Assembly (NCBI GenBank): GCA_905214465.1 | Contig: CAJMMD010000003.1 | Location: 1 to 64,000, forward strand | Length of the DNA stretch: 64,000 nt | Direction: 5' to 3' | Source of the DNA: an uncultured bacterium | GTDB lineage: Bacteria > Actinomycetota > Coriobacteriia > Coriobacteriales > Coriobacteriaceae | Shown: positions 25,734 to 36,083 of the stretch, piece by piece | Numbering within the stretch: position 1 is the stretch's first letter | How the letters are laid out: each line of letters begins with the position of its first letter | The notes under the pieces: model-generated | What the model saw: the letters and a program-made list of their open reading frames with translations, nothing else | Database searches by the model: none | What the model was told of the DNA's origin: nothing | Program-made: the position numbers and the translations under genes

Positions 25734-25826
25734 ATGAACTTGCTTCTTGAAATCCTGCGCCTCTCGATGTACGTGACCGGCATTGCCCGGAACCTCTACG
25801 CGATCTGGCGGGAATATAAGCAGTAA
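25734..25826 (+). CDS. 30-residue hydrophobic small ORF (candidate)
   Basis: A 30-codon frame (starts MNLLLEILRLSMYVTG, ends basic) has a ggggtgaa site six bases before the ATG, and is followed 22 bases later by a strong terminator. The peptide is amphipathic to hydrophobic with aromatic residues, like small membrane peptides or type I toxins. No antisense RNA promoter could be shown. It is too short for confident coding prediction. Confidence 0.35.
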   Translation: MNLLLEILRLSMYVTGIARNLYAIWREYKQ

Positions 25827-25848
25827 CGGATAGCGAAGGGAGTCATGC

Positions 25849-25875
25849 AAAGGGCCGGTTGCACCCGGCCCTTTA
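25849..25875 (+). terminator. Terminator after the small ORF
   Basis: A stem aaagggccggg-type (aagggccgg / ccggccctt) with a short loop and a weak T tail (ttta). Confidence 0.6.
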
Positions 25876-25955
25876 GACGATAATACCTGCGTTGCCCGCG
25901 CTTCCAAAGTTGACCGACTGAGGAGCGGGTTCCGCGGCACAATTTGATTTTACCC

Positions 25956-25992
25956 AGTGGGGCGGCTCTCTTGCAGCCGCTCCACTGTTTAT
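25956..25992. terminator. Hairpin in the gap before hsdR
   Basis: A stem agtggggcggct / agccgctccact (12 bp, 7-base loop) is followed by gtttattta on the plus strand. It could end the small-ORF transcript or, less well, the minus-strand Cys-rich frame. Confidence 0.5.
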
Positions 25993-26318
25993 TTACATCC
26001 ACCGCCACAAGCGGATACCGCGCGAACGAGAGCAAAGAAACAACGCCGGCGCGGCCAACAGAACAGACAATCCATGCGACCAAAGAAATAGAAAAACGCC
26101 CACGGCCTCGGTTCCTCACCCAGGTCTAGGCACTTTTCTTGGCACCATCGCACCACATCCGCCATCGCCTCCGGCCCGACACTCATTAAAATGCAAGCGG
26201 GAAACGACCTCAAGATCACCAACAACAGCTTCAAGCAAGCGCTTGGGCAACTGTCGCAACACGAGCACCCATAAATAGGAGCCAGTTTAATAAGTAAGAG
26301 AGCCTTGCCACCAATTGT
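25989..26318 (-). CDS. Cys-rich hypothetical ORF (doubtful)
   Basis: A frame of about 110 codons (from MTIGGKALLLI) encodes a hydrophobic, Cys-rich sequence ending ACGGGCK, directly before the hairpin at 25956-25992. It has no convincing ribosome-binding site and no recognised domain. The Cys clusters (CSCCDSC, CLFCW) could be metal sites or chance in low-constraint DNA. It may be the remnant of a repeated element. The surrounding 25993-26455 stretch otherwise holds only the candidate hsdR promoter. Confidence 0.25.
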   Translation of the reverse strand, partial: TIGGKALLLIKLAPIYGCSCCDSCPSACLKLLLVILRSFPACILMSVGPEAMADVVRWCQEKCLDLGEEPRPWAFFYFFGRMDCLFCWPRRRCFFALVRAVSACGGGCK

Positions 26319-26393
26319 CATTCGGGCACGATCAGCCAATAGGTCAAATGGCAACTAACGGGTGTCAGATATACCAATATACGCAAGATTAAC

Positions 26394-26402
26394 TGCTAGA
26401 AT
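26394..26402 (+). promoter_or_regulatory. Candidate extended -10 promoter of hsdRMS
   Basis: TGCTAGAAT is an extended -10 element about 54 bases before the hsdR start. No strong -35 is seen. Confidence 0.4.
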
Positions 26403-26455
26403 GCAATGGTGGACAGGCTCACCAGCGTCGAAGAAGCATAAGGTAAGGAGTGCGC

Positions 26456-29545
<3,090 letters not shown>

Positions 29546-29559
29546 GGAGTTAAAACAGC

Positions 29560-31083
29560 ATGGCTAAAAGCAAGGCTAAGGACACCAGGAAGAACACGGC
29601 CGACGTTGGCTTTGAGGATCAACTGTGGAACGCTGCAGATGTGCTGCGCGGCAACTTGGACGCTGCCGAGTACAAAAACGTCGTGTTAGGCCTTATTTTC
29701 CTGAAGTACCTCTCGGACCGTTTCGACGAACGCTACCTAGAGCTCGTCGCAGAGGGTTACGGCGACGAGGAGGATCGCGACTGCTACATGGAGCAGAATG
29801 TCTTCTTCGTTCCCGAAGAAGCACGTTGGGCGAACATCTCACAGGCGGCGCATACGCCTGAAATTGGCCAGATCATTGACAATGCCATGCGCGCCATCGA
29901 GCGCGAGAACGATAAGCTCAAAGACGTGCTGCCCAAAAACTTCGCTCGTCCCGAACTAGATAAGCGGCGCTTAGGCGACGTCGTTGACTTATTCACAAAC
30001 GTACAAATGACCGATAACGAGAGCGAGAAAGACCTGTTAGGGCGCGCATACGAATACTGCCTGCAGAAATTCGCATCAATGGAGGGCAAAAACGCCGGCG
30101 AGTTCTATACACCGTCGTGCATCGTGCGCACGCTGGTTGAAATCCTCCAGCCTTTCCACGGTCGTGTGTACGACCCCTGCTGCGGCAGCGGAGGCATGTT
30201 CGTGCAGTCCGCCGCCTTCGTCGAGCACCATGGCGGCAACGTGGTACAGGACATCACCATCTTTGGCCAGGAGAGCAACCCTACCACTTGGAAGCTCGCA
30301 AAGATGAACCTCGGTATTCGCGGCATCGAGGCCGATTTGGGCAACTATGCAGACACCTTCAGCGCCGACCAGCACAAGAATGAAAAGTTTGACTATGTGT
30401 TGGCAAACCCACCCTTCAACCTCAAGAACTGGGGCGGCGAAGCGCTGCAGGAAGACGTACGTTGGAAGTACGGCGTGCCGCCCACGGGCAACGCTAACTT
30501 CGCTTGGATGCAGCATATGATTTGGCATCTTAACGGCACGGGCAAGATTGGCCTCGTATTGGCAAACGGGTCGCTCTCGAGCCAGACGAGCGGCGAGGGC
30601 GATATTCGACGCGCTATCGTAGAGGACGATTTGGTCGAGGGCATTGTAGCCATGCCGGGACAGCTGTTCTACAGCACCCAAATTCCCGTGTGTCTGTGGA
30701 TCCTGAACAAGAAGAAGGCTCAGTCCGGCAAGACGCTATTCATCGATGCCCGCGAAATGGGCACCATGGTCTCTCGCAAACTACGCGAGTTTACCGAAGA
30801 AGACATCAACAAAGTTGCATCCGCATTCGACTCCTTCCGCAAGGGCGAGTTCGAGCCCGTGAAGGGGTTCAGCGCCATAGCGGATTTGGATGAAATCGCC
30901 AAGCAAGATTTCATCCTGACACCCGGTCGCTACGTAGGCATTGCCGAGGTAGAAGACGACGGTGAGCCGTTTGATGAGAAGATGGCACGCCTGACTAGCG
31001 AGATTTCGAAGTGCTTTGAAGAGTCCAACCGCTTGCAGGAGCAGATTAAGAAGAATCTGGAGGCGATTGGTTATGGGATGTAG
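29560..31083 (+). CDS. hsdM: Type I restriction-modification DNA methyltransferase subunit M
   Basis: This 507-residue N6-adenine methyltransferase has an N-terminal helical HsdM_N domain (LWNAADVLRGNLDAAEYK, about 25-150), the AdoMet-binding motif DPCCGSGGMFV (about 205) and catalytic NPPF in LANPPFNLKNW (about 285). The EFYTPSCIVRTLVEIL segment precedes the AdoMet site as in all HsdM. It follows hsdR by 14 bases and overlaps hsdS by 11, so stoichiometry is set by coupling. It modifies whatever sequence the current HsdS specifies. Confidence 0.95.
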   Translation: MAKSKAKDTRKNTADVGFEDQLWNAADVLRGNLDAAEYKNVVLGLIFLKYLSDRFDERYLELVAEGYGDEEDRDCYMEQNVFFVPEEARWANISQAAHTPEIGQIIDNAMRAIERENDKLKDVLPKNFARPELDKRRLGDVVDLFTNVQMTDNESEKDLLGRAYEYCLQKFASMEGKNAGEFYTPSCIVRTLVEILQPFHGRVYDPCCGSGGMFVQSAAFVEHHGGNVVQDITIFGQESNPTTWKLAKMNLGIRGIEADLGNYADTFSADQHKNEKFDYVLANPPFNLKNWGGEALQEDVRWKYGVPPTGNANFAWMQHMIWHLNGTGKIGLVLANGSLSSQTSGEGDIRRAIVEDDLVEGIVAMPGQLFYSTQIPVCLWILNKKKAQSGKTLFIDAREMGTMVSRKLREFTEEDINKVASAFDSFRKGEFEPVKGFSAIADLDEIAKQDFILTPGRYVGIAEVEDDGEPFDEKMARLTSEISKCFEESNRLQEQIKKNLEAIGYGM

Positions 31084-31651
31084 AGTCGCACTTGGTGACG
31101 TTTGTAGCTTCTACCGCGGTGCCAGCGTCCCCCGTACCCGCATGTACGATAAGGGTGCCTATCTTTACATTCACTATGGAGATCTTTACAAAGGTTTCGA
31201 CCTACACATCGACGTTGAAGACCCCGCAAAACCCATCCCATACATCCTTAACAACGAAAAGATAAAAGACAGTCAGCGTCTCAGAGACCAAGACATCGTA
31301 TATGTGCTGACCTCAGAGACAGTCGATGACCTTGGTCATGCCTATTTGTTTAACAATCCAAAGGAAAAGCCTACCATTTCAGGCACCGAAACAACCATCG
31401 TGCGCGTCAATCGCCGAGACCTCGTCGTGCCGGCTTACCTCAACTATCTTATGAGCTCTCCGCGCTTTATCAGAGAGCTCCGGCAGTACACGAGAGGTAT
31501 GAAGGTATTCCGTGTCCATCCCAAAGACGTGGCACGGATCGAAATCGATTTACCGCAAACTGAGGTTCAGCATCAAATTGTTTCAATACTTGACGCGATA
31601 TATGCAAAGCAGCAAGCAAACTCTAAGCTAAATGGCTATTTAGCTGCGTAA
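31073..31651 (+). CDS. hsdS: Type I specificity subunit, half-length (shufflon expression site)
   Basis: Only 192 residues: one target-recognition domain and one conserved helix (EVQHQIVSILDAIYAKQQ), ending NSKLNGYLAA, against about 370-420 for a full HsdS. GGAGG and an 11-base overlap with hsdM show this is the expressed position. The end falls exactly on the inversion core at 31627-31644, so the missing second recognition domain lies inverted next door. Half-subunits can dimerise in some systems, so this state may still be active with a symmetric target; otherwise it is the off state. Confidence 0.9.
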   Translation: MGCRVALGDVCSFYRGASVPRTRMYDKGAYLYIHYGDLYKGFDLHIDVEDPAKPIPYILNNEKIKDSQRLRDQDIVYVLTSETVDDLGHAYLFNNPKEKPTISGTETTIVRVNRRDLVVPAYLNYLMSSPRFIRELRQYTRGMKVFRVHPKDVARIEIDLPQTEVQHQIVSILDAIYAKQQANSKLNGYLAA

Positions 31652-32726
31652 AATCGACCCTTGAGACGTCGATCTCGCCCGACATAAGTTTGGGGAGAAG
31701 AGCGTCACGAAGAGCAGCCAGTTTTCGGTTCTGTGTCGAATTCTGAACAATCTGCTCTCTCAATGGCTCTGCAATAGTATTAAACCTCTCGAGATCTCCT
31801 CTTGCAGGAATAGGCACGTTCAACGCTTCCAAATCGCCTTTTCCCATATGCGCGACGGTAGTACCAGAGGCGTAGTTCTGGATGAAAGCCAACAATGGGT
31901 TCAATGCCATAAGCAAATAACTTCTTGAAACTCCCGAATTGGCAGCGGGCTCGAACAGGCAAACTCGCTGATTCAGTACAGCCATTTCACCCTGCCAGAG
32001 ACATGGCGTGAATTCGGCATCCATTCCCGCTAAAACGTCACCAGGATGTACGAATACCCTTTTTGGATGAGCCTCATTTGTCCAATACTGCGGAGAGAAG
32101 GTGCTCAAATCACGTATGCGGATCAGGGGATACCCTACCTTTTCCTCGTTAAACAAGGCAGACTTGAACGCTGCTCCATAAACAACATCAGCAATGTCAT
32201 AAATTGACCCGAGGGTTAACTTGTTGCAGCAGAAGGAATGTTGGTACTGAACATTCATCAACTCAAGTAAATAGCCATTTAGCTTAGTGTTGAGTTCAAT
32301 TTTATTGTCCAGTAAACCCAGGACGCCAGAAATAGCGGTCTGTGTTTCGTGATCCGGAACACAGACCGGGCATAGATGAACGTGATTGCGATTTATGCCC
32401 GGCACGGCGCTTGCAGTTAAGTAGTCTCGCCATGGAATAGTTTTGAGTAGGTAATAAACGAACTTAGGATCATTGCCCTTAAAGTCTGTCGAGTACAAAG
32501 ACGTGTTTAATGGCCAGCAAGCTGCATCAGAGAAAAAAACTTGGCCAATAGTTCCGTAGCGTCCAGTTACGACGCATGGACCCTTAACAGCGGCTTCCGA
32601 ATGCGTGCCCGTTTGTCCCGAAGATGAGAAAACCGGATAGGGGCCATCAACCCTGCTGCTGGAAGGGAGGTCAAACCCCCTTTTTAGATTAACAATCTCT
32701 CCCAAGGTCTTTTGCGTCCAGCTCAT
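31623..32726 (-). CDS. hsdS: Type I specificity subunit, full-length, inverted
   Basis: A 367-residue complete HsdS: first recognition domain (about 1-125), central conserved helix (ISGVLGLLDNKIELNTKLNGYL), second recognition domain (about 155-320) and distal conserved end (LLPKLMSGEIDVSRVDFTQLNSHLA). It faces opposite to hsdM and overlaps the plus-strand hsdS tail to tail by 29 bases at the inversion core. Its start overlaps the recombinase stop (ATGA), so it can be made from the recombinase transcript. Inversion between cores at 31627 and 32268 would move its second domain behind the plus-strand hsdS. Confidence 0.9.
   Translation of the reverse strand: MSWTQKTLGEIVNLKRGFDLPSSSRVDGPYPVFSSSGQTGTHSEAAVKGPCVVTGRYGTIGQVFFSDAACWPLNTSLYSTDFKGNDPKFVYYLLKTIPWRDYLTASAVPGINRNHVHLCPVCVPDHETQTAISGVLGLLDNKIELNTKLNGYLLELMNVQYQHSFCCNKLTLGSIYDIADVVYGAAFKSALFNEEKVGYPLIRIRDLSTFSPQYWTNEAHPKRVFVHPGDVLAGMDAEFTPCLWQGEMAVLNQRVCLFEPAANSGVSRSYLLMALNPLLAFIQNYASGTTVAHMGKGDLEALNVPIPARGDLERFNTIAEPLREQIVQNSTQNRKLAALRDALLPKLMSGEIDVSRVDFTQLNSHLA
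31627..31644 (+). repeat. Inversion core site a
   Basis: gctaaatggctatttagc, a near-palindrome with centre GGCT on the plus strand. It codes LNGYL for the plus-strand hsdS and LNSHL for the minus-strand one. Confidence 0.8.
32268..32283 (-). repeat. Inversion core site b
   Basis: taaatagccatttagc on the plus strand: the same 14-bp core as site a, in inverse orientation. It codes LNGYL at the junction between the two halves of the minus-strand hsdS. Confidence 0.8.
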
Positions 32727-33679
32727 TCCAAATACTTCCTGTGCGAAGCCTTCACATTGCTCTGATTAACCATGGCGTAGTACATGGTTGTGTCTATTTT
32801 CGCATGGCCCAACAGCTTTTGCACCTGCTCTATGGGCATTCCCTTGTCGATCGCATGGGTGGCAAGCGTACGGCGAAACTTATGCGGATGAACGCGGTTG
32901 ATACCGGCGCTTCTGCCTAGGTCACGTAAACGGAGTTCTATGCTCCCCACCGTAATACGTCGAGCTGAGGAATCGAGCGCGACAAATAATGCAGGACTCT
33001 TGTCAGCACGGCTCGAAAGATATTCCGTAAGATGAAGCTTAGCGCGCGCATCGAAGTAAACGGGGCGCTGCTTATTTCCCTTTCCCATTACAAGGCATTC
33101 ACGCTCGTGCAGATTGACATCCTTCCTGTCGAGTCGTACAAGTTCGCCAATACGCATGCCCGTCGAAGCGAGTAGATCAACGATGGCAAGATCTCGCTTG
33201 GACTCACAGGCATCTCGCAAGACCTCCAGATCCTCATCGCTAAGCACCTCTTTGGCTACTTGAGCTGTTTTGACGCGACGAATGCGCCTTACAGGACTTT
33301 TCACAATGTAATCCTCATCTTCAAGCCACGAAAAGAAGCTCGACATGATACGACGTATATTATCGATTGTGACCTTACTAGAACCGCGTTTCACCTCGTA
33401 ATCATTGAGATAGCGGCGCAAGTCGTCGCTCTCAACCTGGGTATAGGGCTTAGCAAGCGCTGTGTTCATATGCCGTAAGGTTGCCTCATAGTATGCAATG
33501 GTTTTAGGAGAGCATCCCTCGACCTCTTTAGCGGTGAGAAAAAGCGCAAGCAGATCTTGCCCTGGCTCTGTTTGTTTCGGTCCGAGTGCCCGTCTAAGCG
33601 TAATGGTTAGATGTTTGAGCTGGTGTGGGTCGAGAAGGCCCTGCATTTCCGAAAGTACGGTATTGATGACAGTTTCCAC
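32723..33679 (-). CDS. Tyrosine recombinase of the hsdS shufflon
   Basis: This 318-residue XerC/D-like integrase has an N-terminal SAM-like domain (SPKTIAYYEATLRHM) and the catalytic set Arg in STGMRIGELVRL, HPHKFRRTLATHA (HxxR) and nucleophilic Tyr in HAKIDTTMYYA. The predicted start is GTG, behind AAAGGA with six bases of spacing; its opening VETVINTVLSEMQ matches the short helical N-terminus of hsdS-linked recombinases. The frame is open upstream into an hsdS cassette (see below). It probably inverts DNA between the four core sites and also flips itself when sites a and d or b and c recombine. Confidence 0.9.
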   Translation of the reverse strand: METVINTVLSEMQGLLDPHQLKHLTITLRRALGPKQTEPGQDLLALFLTAKEVEGCSPKTIAYYEATLRHMNTALAKPYTQVESDDLRRYLNDYEVKRGSSKVTIDNIRRIMSSFFSWLEDEDYIVKSPVRRIRRVKTAQVAKEVLSDEDLEVLRDACESKRDLAIVDLLASTGMRIGELVRLDRKDVNLHERECLVMGKGNKQRPVYFDARAKLHLTEYLSSRADKSPALFVALDSSARRITVGSIELRLRDLGRSAGINRVHPHKFRRTLATHAIDKGMPIEQVQKLLGHAKIDTTMYYAMVNQSNVKASHRKYLE

Positions 33680-33738
33680 GCTGTTCCTTTCGTCGAGTAC
33701 GATAGCCACAGTGTGGACGGCGCGTTGTACATAGTGAA

Positions 33739-33752
33739 GTAAATGGCTATTT
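33739..33752 (+). repeat. Inversion core site c
   Basis: taaatggctattta, same orientation as site a. The following 85 bases or so resemble those after site a (shared HsdS distal end). Confidence 0.8.
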
Positions 33753-34390
33753 AACTGCGTGAGGTTAACCTCTGAAACATCAATCTCGCCCGAAATGAGT
33801 TTGGGGAGAAGACTATCGCGAAAAACAGCAAGCTTTCGAGCTTCAATCTTACTCATGACATACTGATCAATAATCGGCTGCATAAGCTGAGTTTGGCTTA
33901 GAAGAATTTTTTCAGGTGGAATAACAACTTCGGACTCTGCCAACGCGCTGCGCTTGATATGCCCCATTGTCGTTGCACGGTCTTTGGCAAGCATAATAAA
34001 TCGTGCTAAATGATGTTTGGTCCAGCCATAATAGAACCAGCTTGGATACGCAGAAGAAGTCACTTTAAATAGATGCTGATTTAGACCGGCGTTCCCGCCC
34101 GCCCAAAAATCCAGCAATAGGGTCCCGGACCAAGAGAAAATGAGGTCACCGTCGTGAACCTTAGCGCTATCGACAATGCCACTCCTGCAACGCTCGGCAT
34201 CGCTTCCGCAAAAGCCTTGTCCCAATTCGCGAATTTTCAGCACGGGTAGACCTTCATCTCCAGTGTCTGGGCGGAACTTTTGCATTGCAAGTCCGTTTTT
34301 ATAGTCAGCAATGTCCAGCAAAGAAGCGGTATCCCAATCAGAACCCGCGTCGTCTATTAAACGTTGAAAGATCAAGTCGAACAGTTCTTC

Positions 34391-34407
34391 TAAATAGCCA
34401 TTTAGCT
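34391..34407 (-). repeat. Inversion core site d
   Basis: taaatagccatttagct, same orientation as site b. It marks the outer boundary of the silent cassette; HsdS similarity stops here. Confidence 0.8.
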
Positions 34408-34446
34408 GAAACCCTACGACCATTCGGATGCCATATCCCCGCAATA

Positions 34447-34487
34447 CAAAAAACGGGGCAGCTCGCGCTCCTGCGAACTGCCCCGTA
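34447..34487 (-). terminator. Terminator of the zinc-ribbon gene
   Basis: On the minus strand a 14-bp stem (acggggcagttcgc / gcgagctgccccgt) is followed by tttttt. It shields the shufflon from readthrough of the gene at 34529. Confidence 0.9.
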
Positions 34488-34528
34488 TCCCCGGCCATCA
34501 CGCTACAGCGCCAACCAGCACCACTCCC

Positions 34529-35866
34529 CTACTTCCCAAATAGCGCACCCAGCAGACCGCGGCGCTTGGGCTTTTCTTCTCGGTAGGAGCCCTCGACTGC
34601 GGCTGCAACCTGGCGCGGTTGCTCGCCGCCTCCACGGCGCACGATCTGGTATAGGAAGGGCGATTTAACGTATTTGACCTCGATGGGTGTGGCGTGCACG
34701 GTACTTTCGCCAGACAGATGCAGGCTCGGATTGAGCGACGCCACGATATGCGTCTCGCGCTTGTCACTAAACACTACCGCGGCTGCACGACCCGTCTGGC
34801 CGTTCACGGCGATGCGCACCTGCTCGCCTTCGCAGCTGTCCGTCGCCGGACGATCGACAAAGTAGACCGGCACCATCACCAGGCCGTCCTTATGCTTGCG
34901 GGCCTTGCGCGCCCAGGTTCGGATGCTCTTTTTATTGAGCCCCAGCACCGCCTCGGCATCGTTGCCGGCAATGTCGAGCGCCAGCTTATCAATGACCACC
35001 TGGTCCTTGGTAGACGCATCGACGGAAACGACGCGGAAGTCACCTTCCTGCATAGCGGGATCGAACGGCCCCACCTTGCCAAAGTCCCACGGCTCCAAAA
35101 TGCCCATAAGGCGAACATCCAGATAGTTTGCCCTGGGATACGCCCAGTCGAGCACCTCGTAGTACACCAGGGTCTCCTTGCTCAGGCCCTTGCCCGGGAA
35201 GGATGCCATCATGCGCAGGTCCGCCAGCGCCATGGGGAAATAGAAGAGCATCATGTCATTTTGGATTGCGTCTTCCACGTCGTGCCCGGCAAAGACCTCC
35301 GGGTACTGGCGCACCAGCTGCAGCGCGTTGGCACGTGCCTGCTGCGGCGAGATTTCACAGGGAATGCCCTGCTCAGGTACATACTCTGCACCAACACCCA
35401 TGGTCAGACGCTTGCTAAAGGTATCGGGCTTGAGCAGGTCGGCAACGCCGATCTTATTGCCGCAGGACGGGCACTCAAACACGCGCTGGGTCGATGACCC
35501 CTCAAAGGACGCGCCGCAGAAAGGGCAGGGGATACTCACGTGCGCGGCTTCTTGAAACTCCTGAGCCGTGCTGCGGTCCTCCCACAGCAGATGCTCCAGA
35601 ACCGACTGGTTGCGCCAGTGCGAATTGAAGAAATACCAGTCCGGGTCCTCCGGGCGCTCGAGCTGCGACACGTGGGTGAGCTTAAGCAGCCCATCGACAA
35701 CCGTCAGCGGCGTATGGCGAATGCCCAGGGCGCTCTTGGGCTCCCCCGCATCGGCCTGCCACGGAACGACCGTGCCGCAATAGGCGCACTCAAAGCTGCG
35801 TTTAGCCTGGTGTGAGTACATAGGGCCGCCGCAGTTTTGGCATTTAATGGCAAACATCTCGTCCAT
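34529..35866 (-). CDS. Double zinc-ribbon protein, unknown function
   Basis: A 445-residue protein with two N-terminal Cys4 zinc ribbons: C-x2-C pairs in IKCQNCGG and ECAYCGTV (about 9-31) and in IPCPFCGAS and ECPSCGNKI (about 112-135). The remainder is a large globular region without recognised motifs, including DKLALDIAGNDAEAVLG and a basic stretch (TWARKARKHKDG). There is no signal peptide or membrane segment, so it is likely cytosolic; similar proteins are annotated only as zinc-ribbon or TFIIB-type. AAAGGAGA precedes the start by seven bases. It is a monocistronic gene with its own terminator. Confidence 0.7.
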   Translation of the reverse strand: MDEMFAIKCQNCGGPMYSHQAKRSFECAYCGTVVPWQADAGEPKSALGIRHTPLTVVDGLLKLTHVSQLERPEDPDWYFFNSHWRNQSVLEHLLWEDRSTAQEFQEAAHVSIPCPFCGASFEGSSTQRVFECPSCGNKIGVADLLKPDTFSKRLTMGVGAEYVPEQGIPCEISPQQARANALQLVRQYPEVFAGHDVEDAIQNDMMLFYFPMALADLRMMASFPGKGLSKETLVYYEVLDWAYPRANYLDVRLMGILEPWDFGKVGPFDPAMQEGDFRVVSVDASTKDQVVIDKLALDIAGNDAEAVLGLNKKSIRTWARKARKHKDGLVMVPVYFVDRPATDSCEGEQVRIAVNGQTGRAAAVVFSDKRETHIVASLNPSLHLSGESTVHATPIEVKYVKSPFLYQIVRRGGGEQPRQVAAAVEGSYREEKPKRRGLLGALFGK

Positions 35867-35945
35867 GGATACGTCTCCTTTACGCAGGGGCTGTCGACAT
35901 TAAGTATGTCGGGCAGGCAGGCACGTGCCCATACCCATGTGGCCC

Positions 35946-36011
35946 AAAATGCAGCACCCGGTCGGACGGGAAGGGCCGTTCATTAGCTCCAGCAGACCAT
36001 TGCTGCATTTT
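35946..36011. repeat. Inverted repeat before the CDF gene
   Basis: Arms aaaatgcagca (35946-35956) and tgctgcatttt (36001-36011) flank a 44-base centre in the 217-base gap. It could be an operator for the transporter or another small repeat element. Confidence 0.4.
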
Positions 36012-36083
36012 CTGAGCATCGGCGCACGGTACGCCCATGCGAGCTACACTATCCCCTTAACCATGATTGTGAGGACGATCGCC

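Larger units (their letters stand above)
33738..34410 (-). pseudogene. Promoterless hsdS recognition-domain cassette
   Basis: From core site d to core site c the minus strand encodes a single HsdS second-half: LNGYLEELFDLIFQ, a recognition domain with ADYKNGLAMQKF, and the conserved end LLPKLISGEIDVSEVNLTQLNSHL. It has no start codon or ribosome-binding site of its own, no N-terminal half and no stop, since the frame runs on into the recombinase. The sequence before site d is unrelated to HsdS. It is therefore a silent cassette that becomes useful only after inversion places it behind an hsdS N-terminal half. Confidence 0.8.

Noticed and set aside
34411..34501. N-terminal extension of the hsdS cassette as real protein
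   Set aside because: The 30 codons before core site d have no HsdS similarity, overlap the minus-strand terminator of the neighbouring gene and have no start signal.
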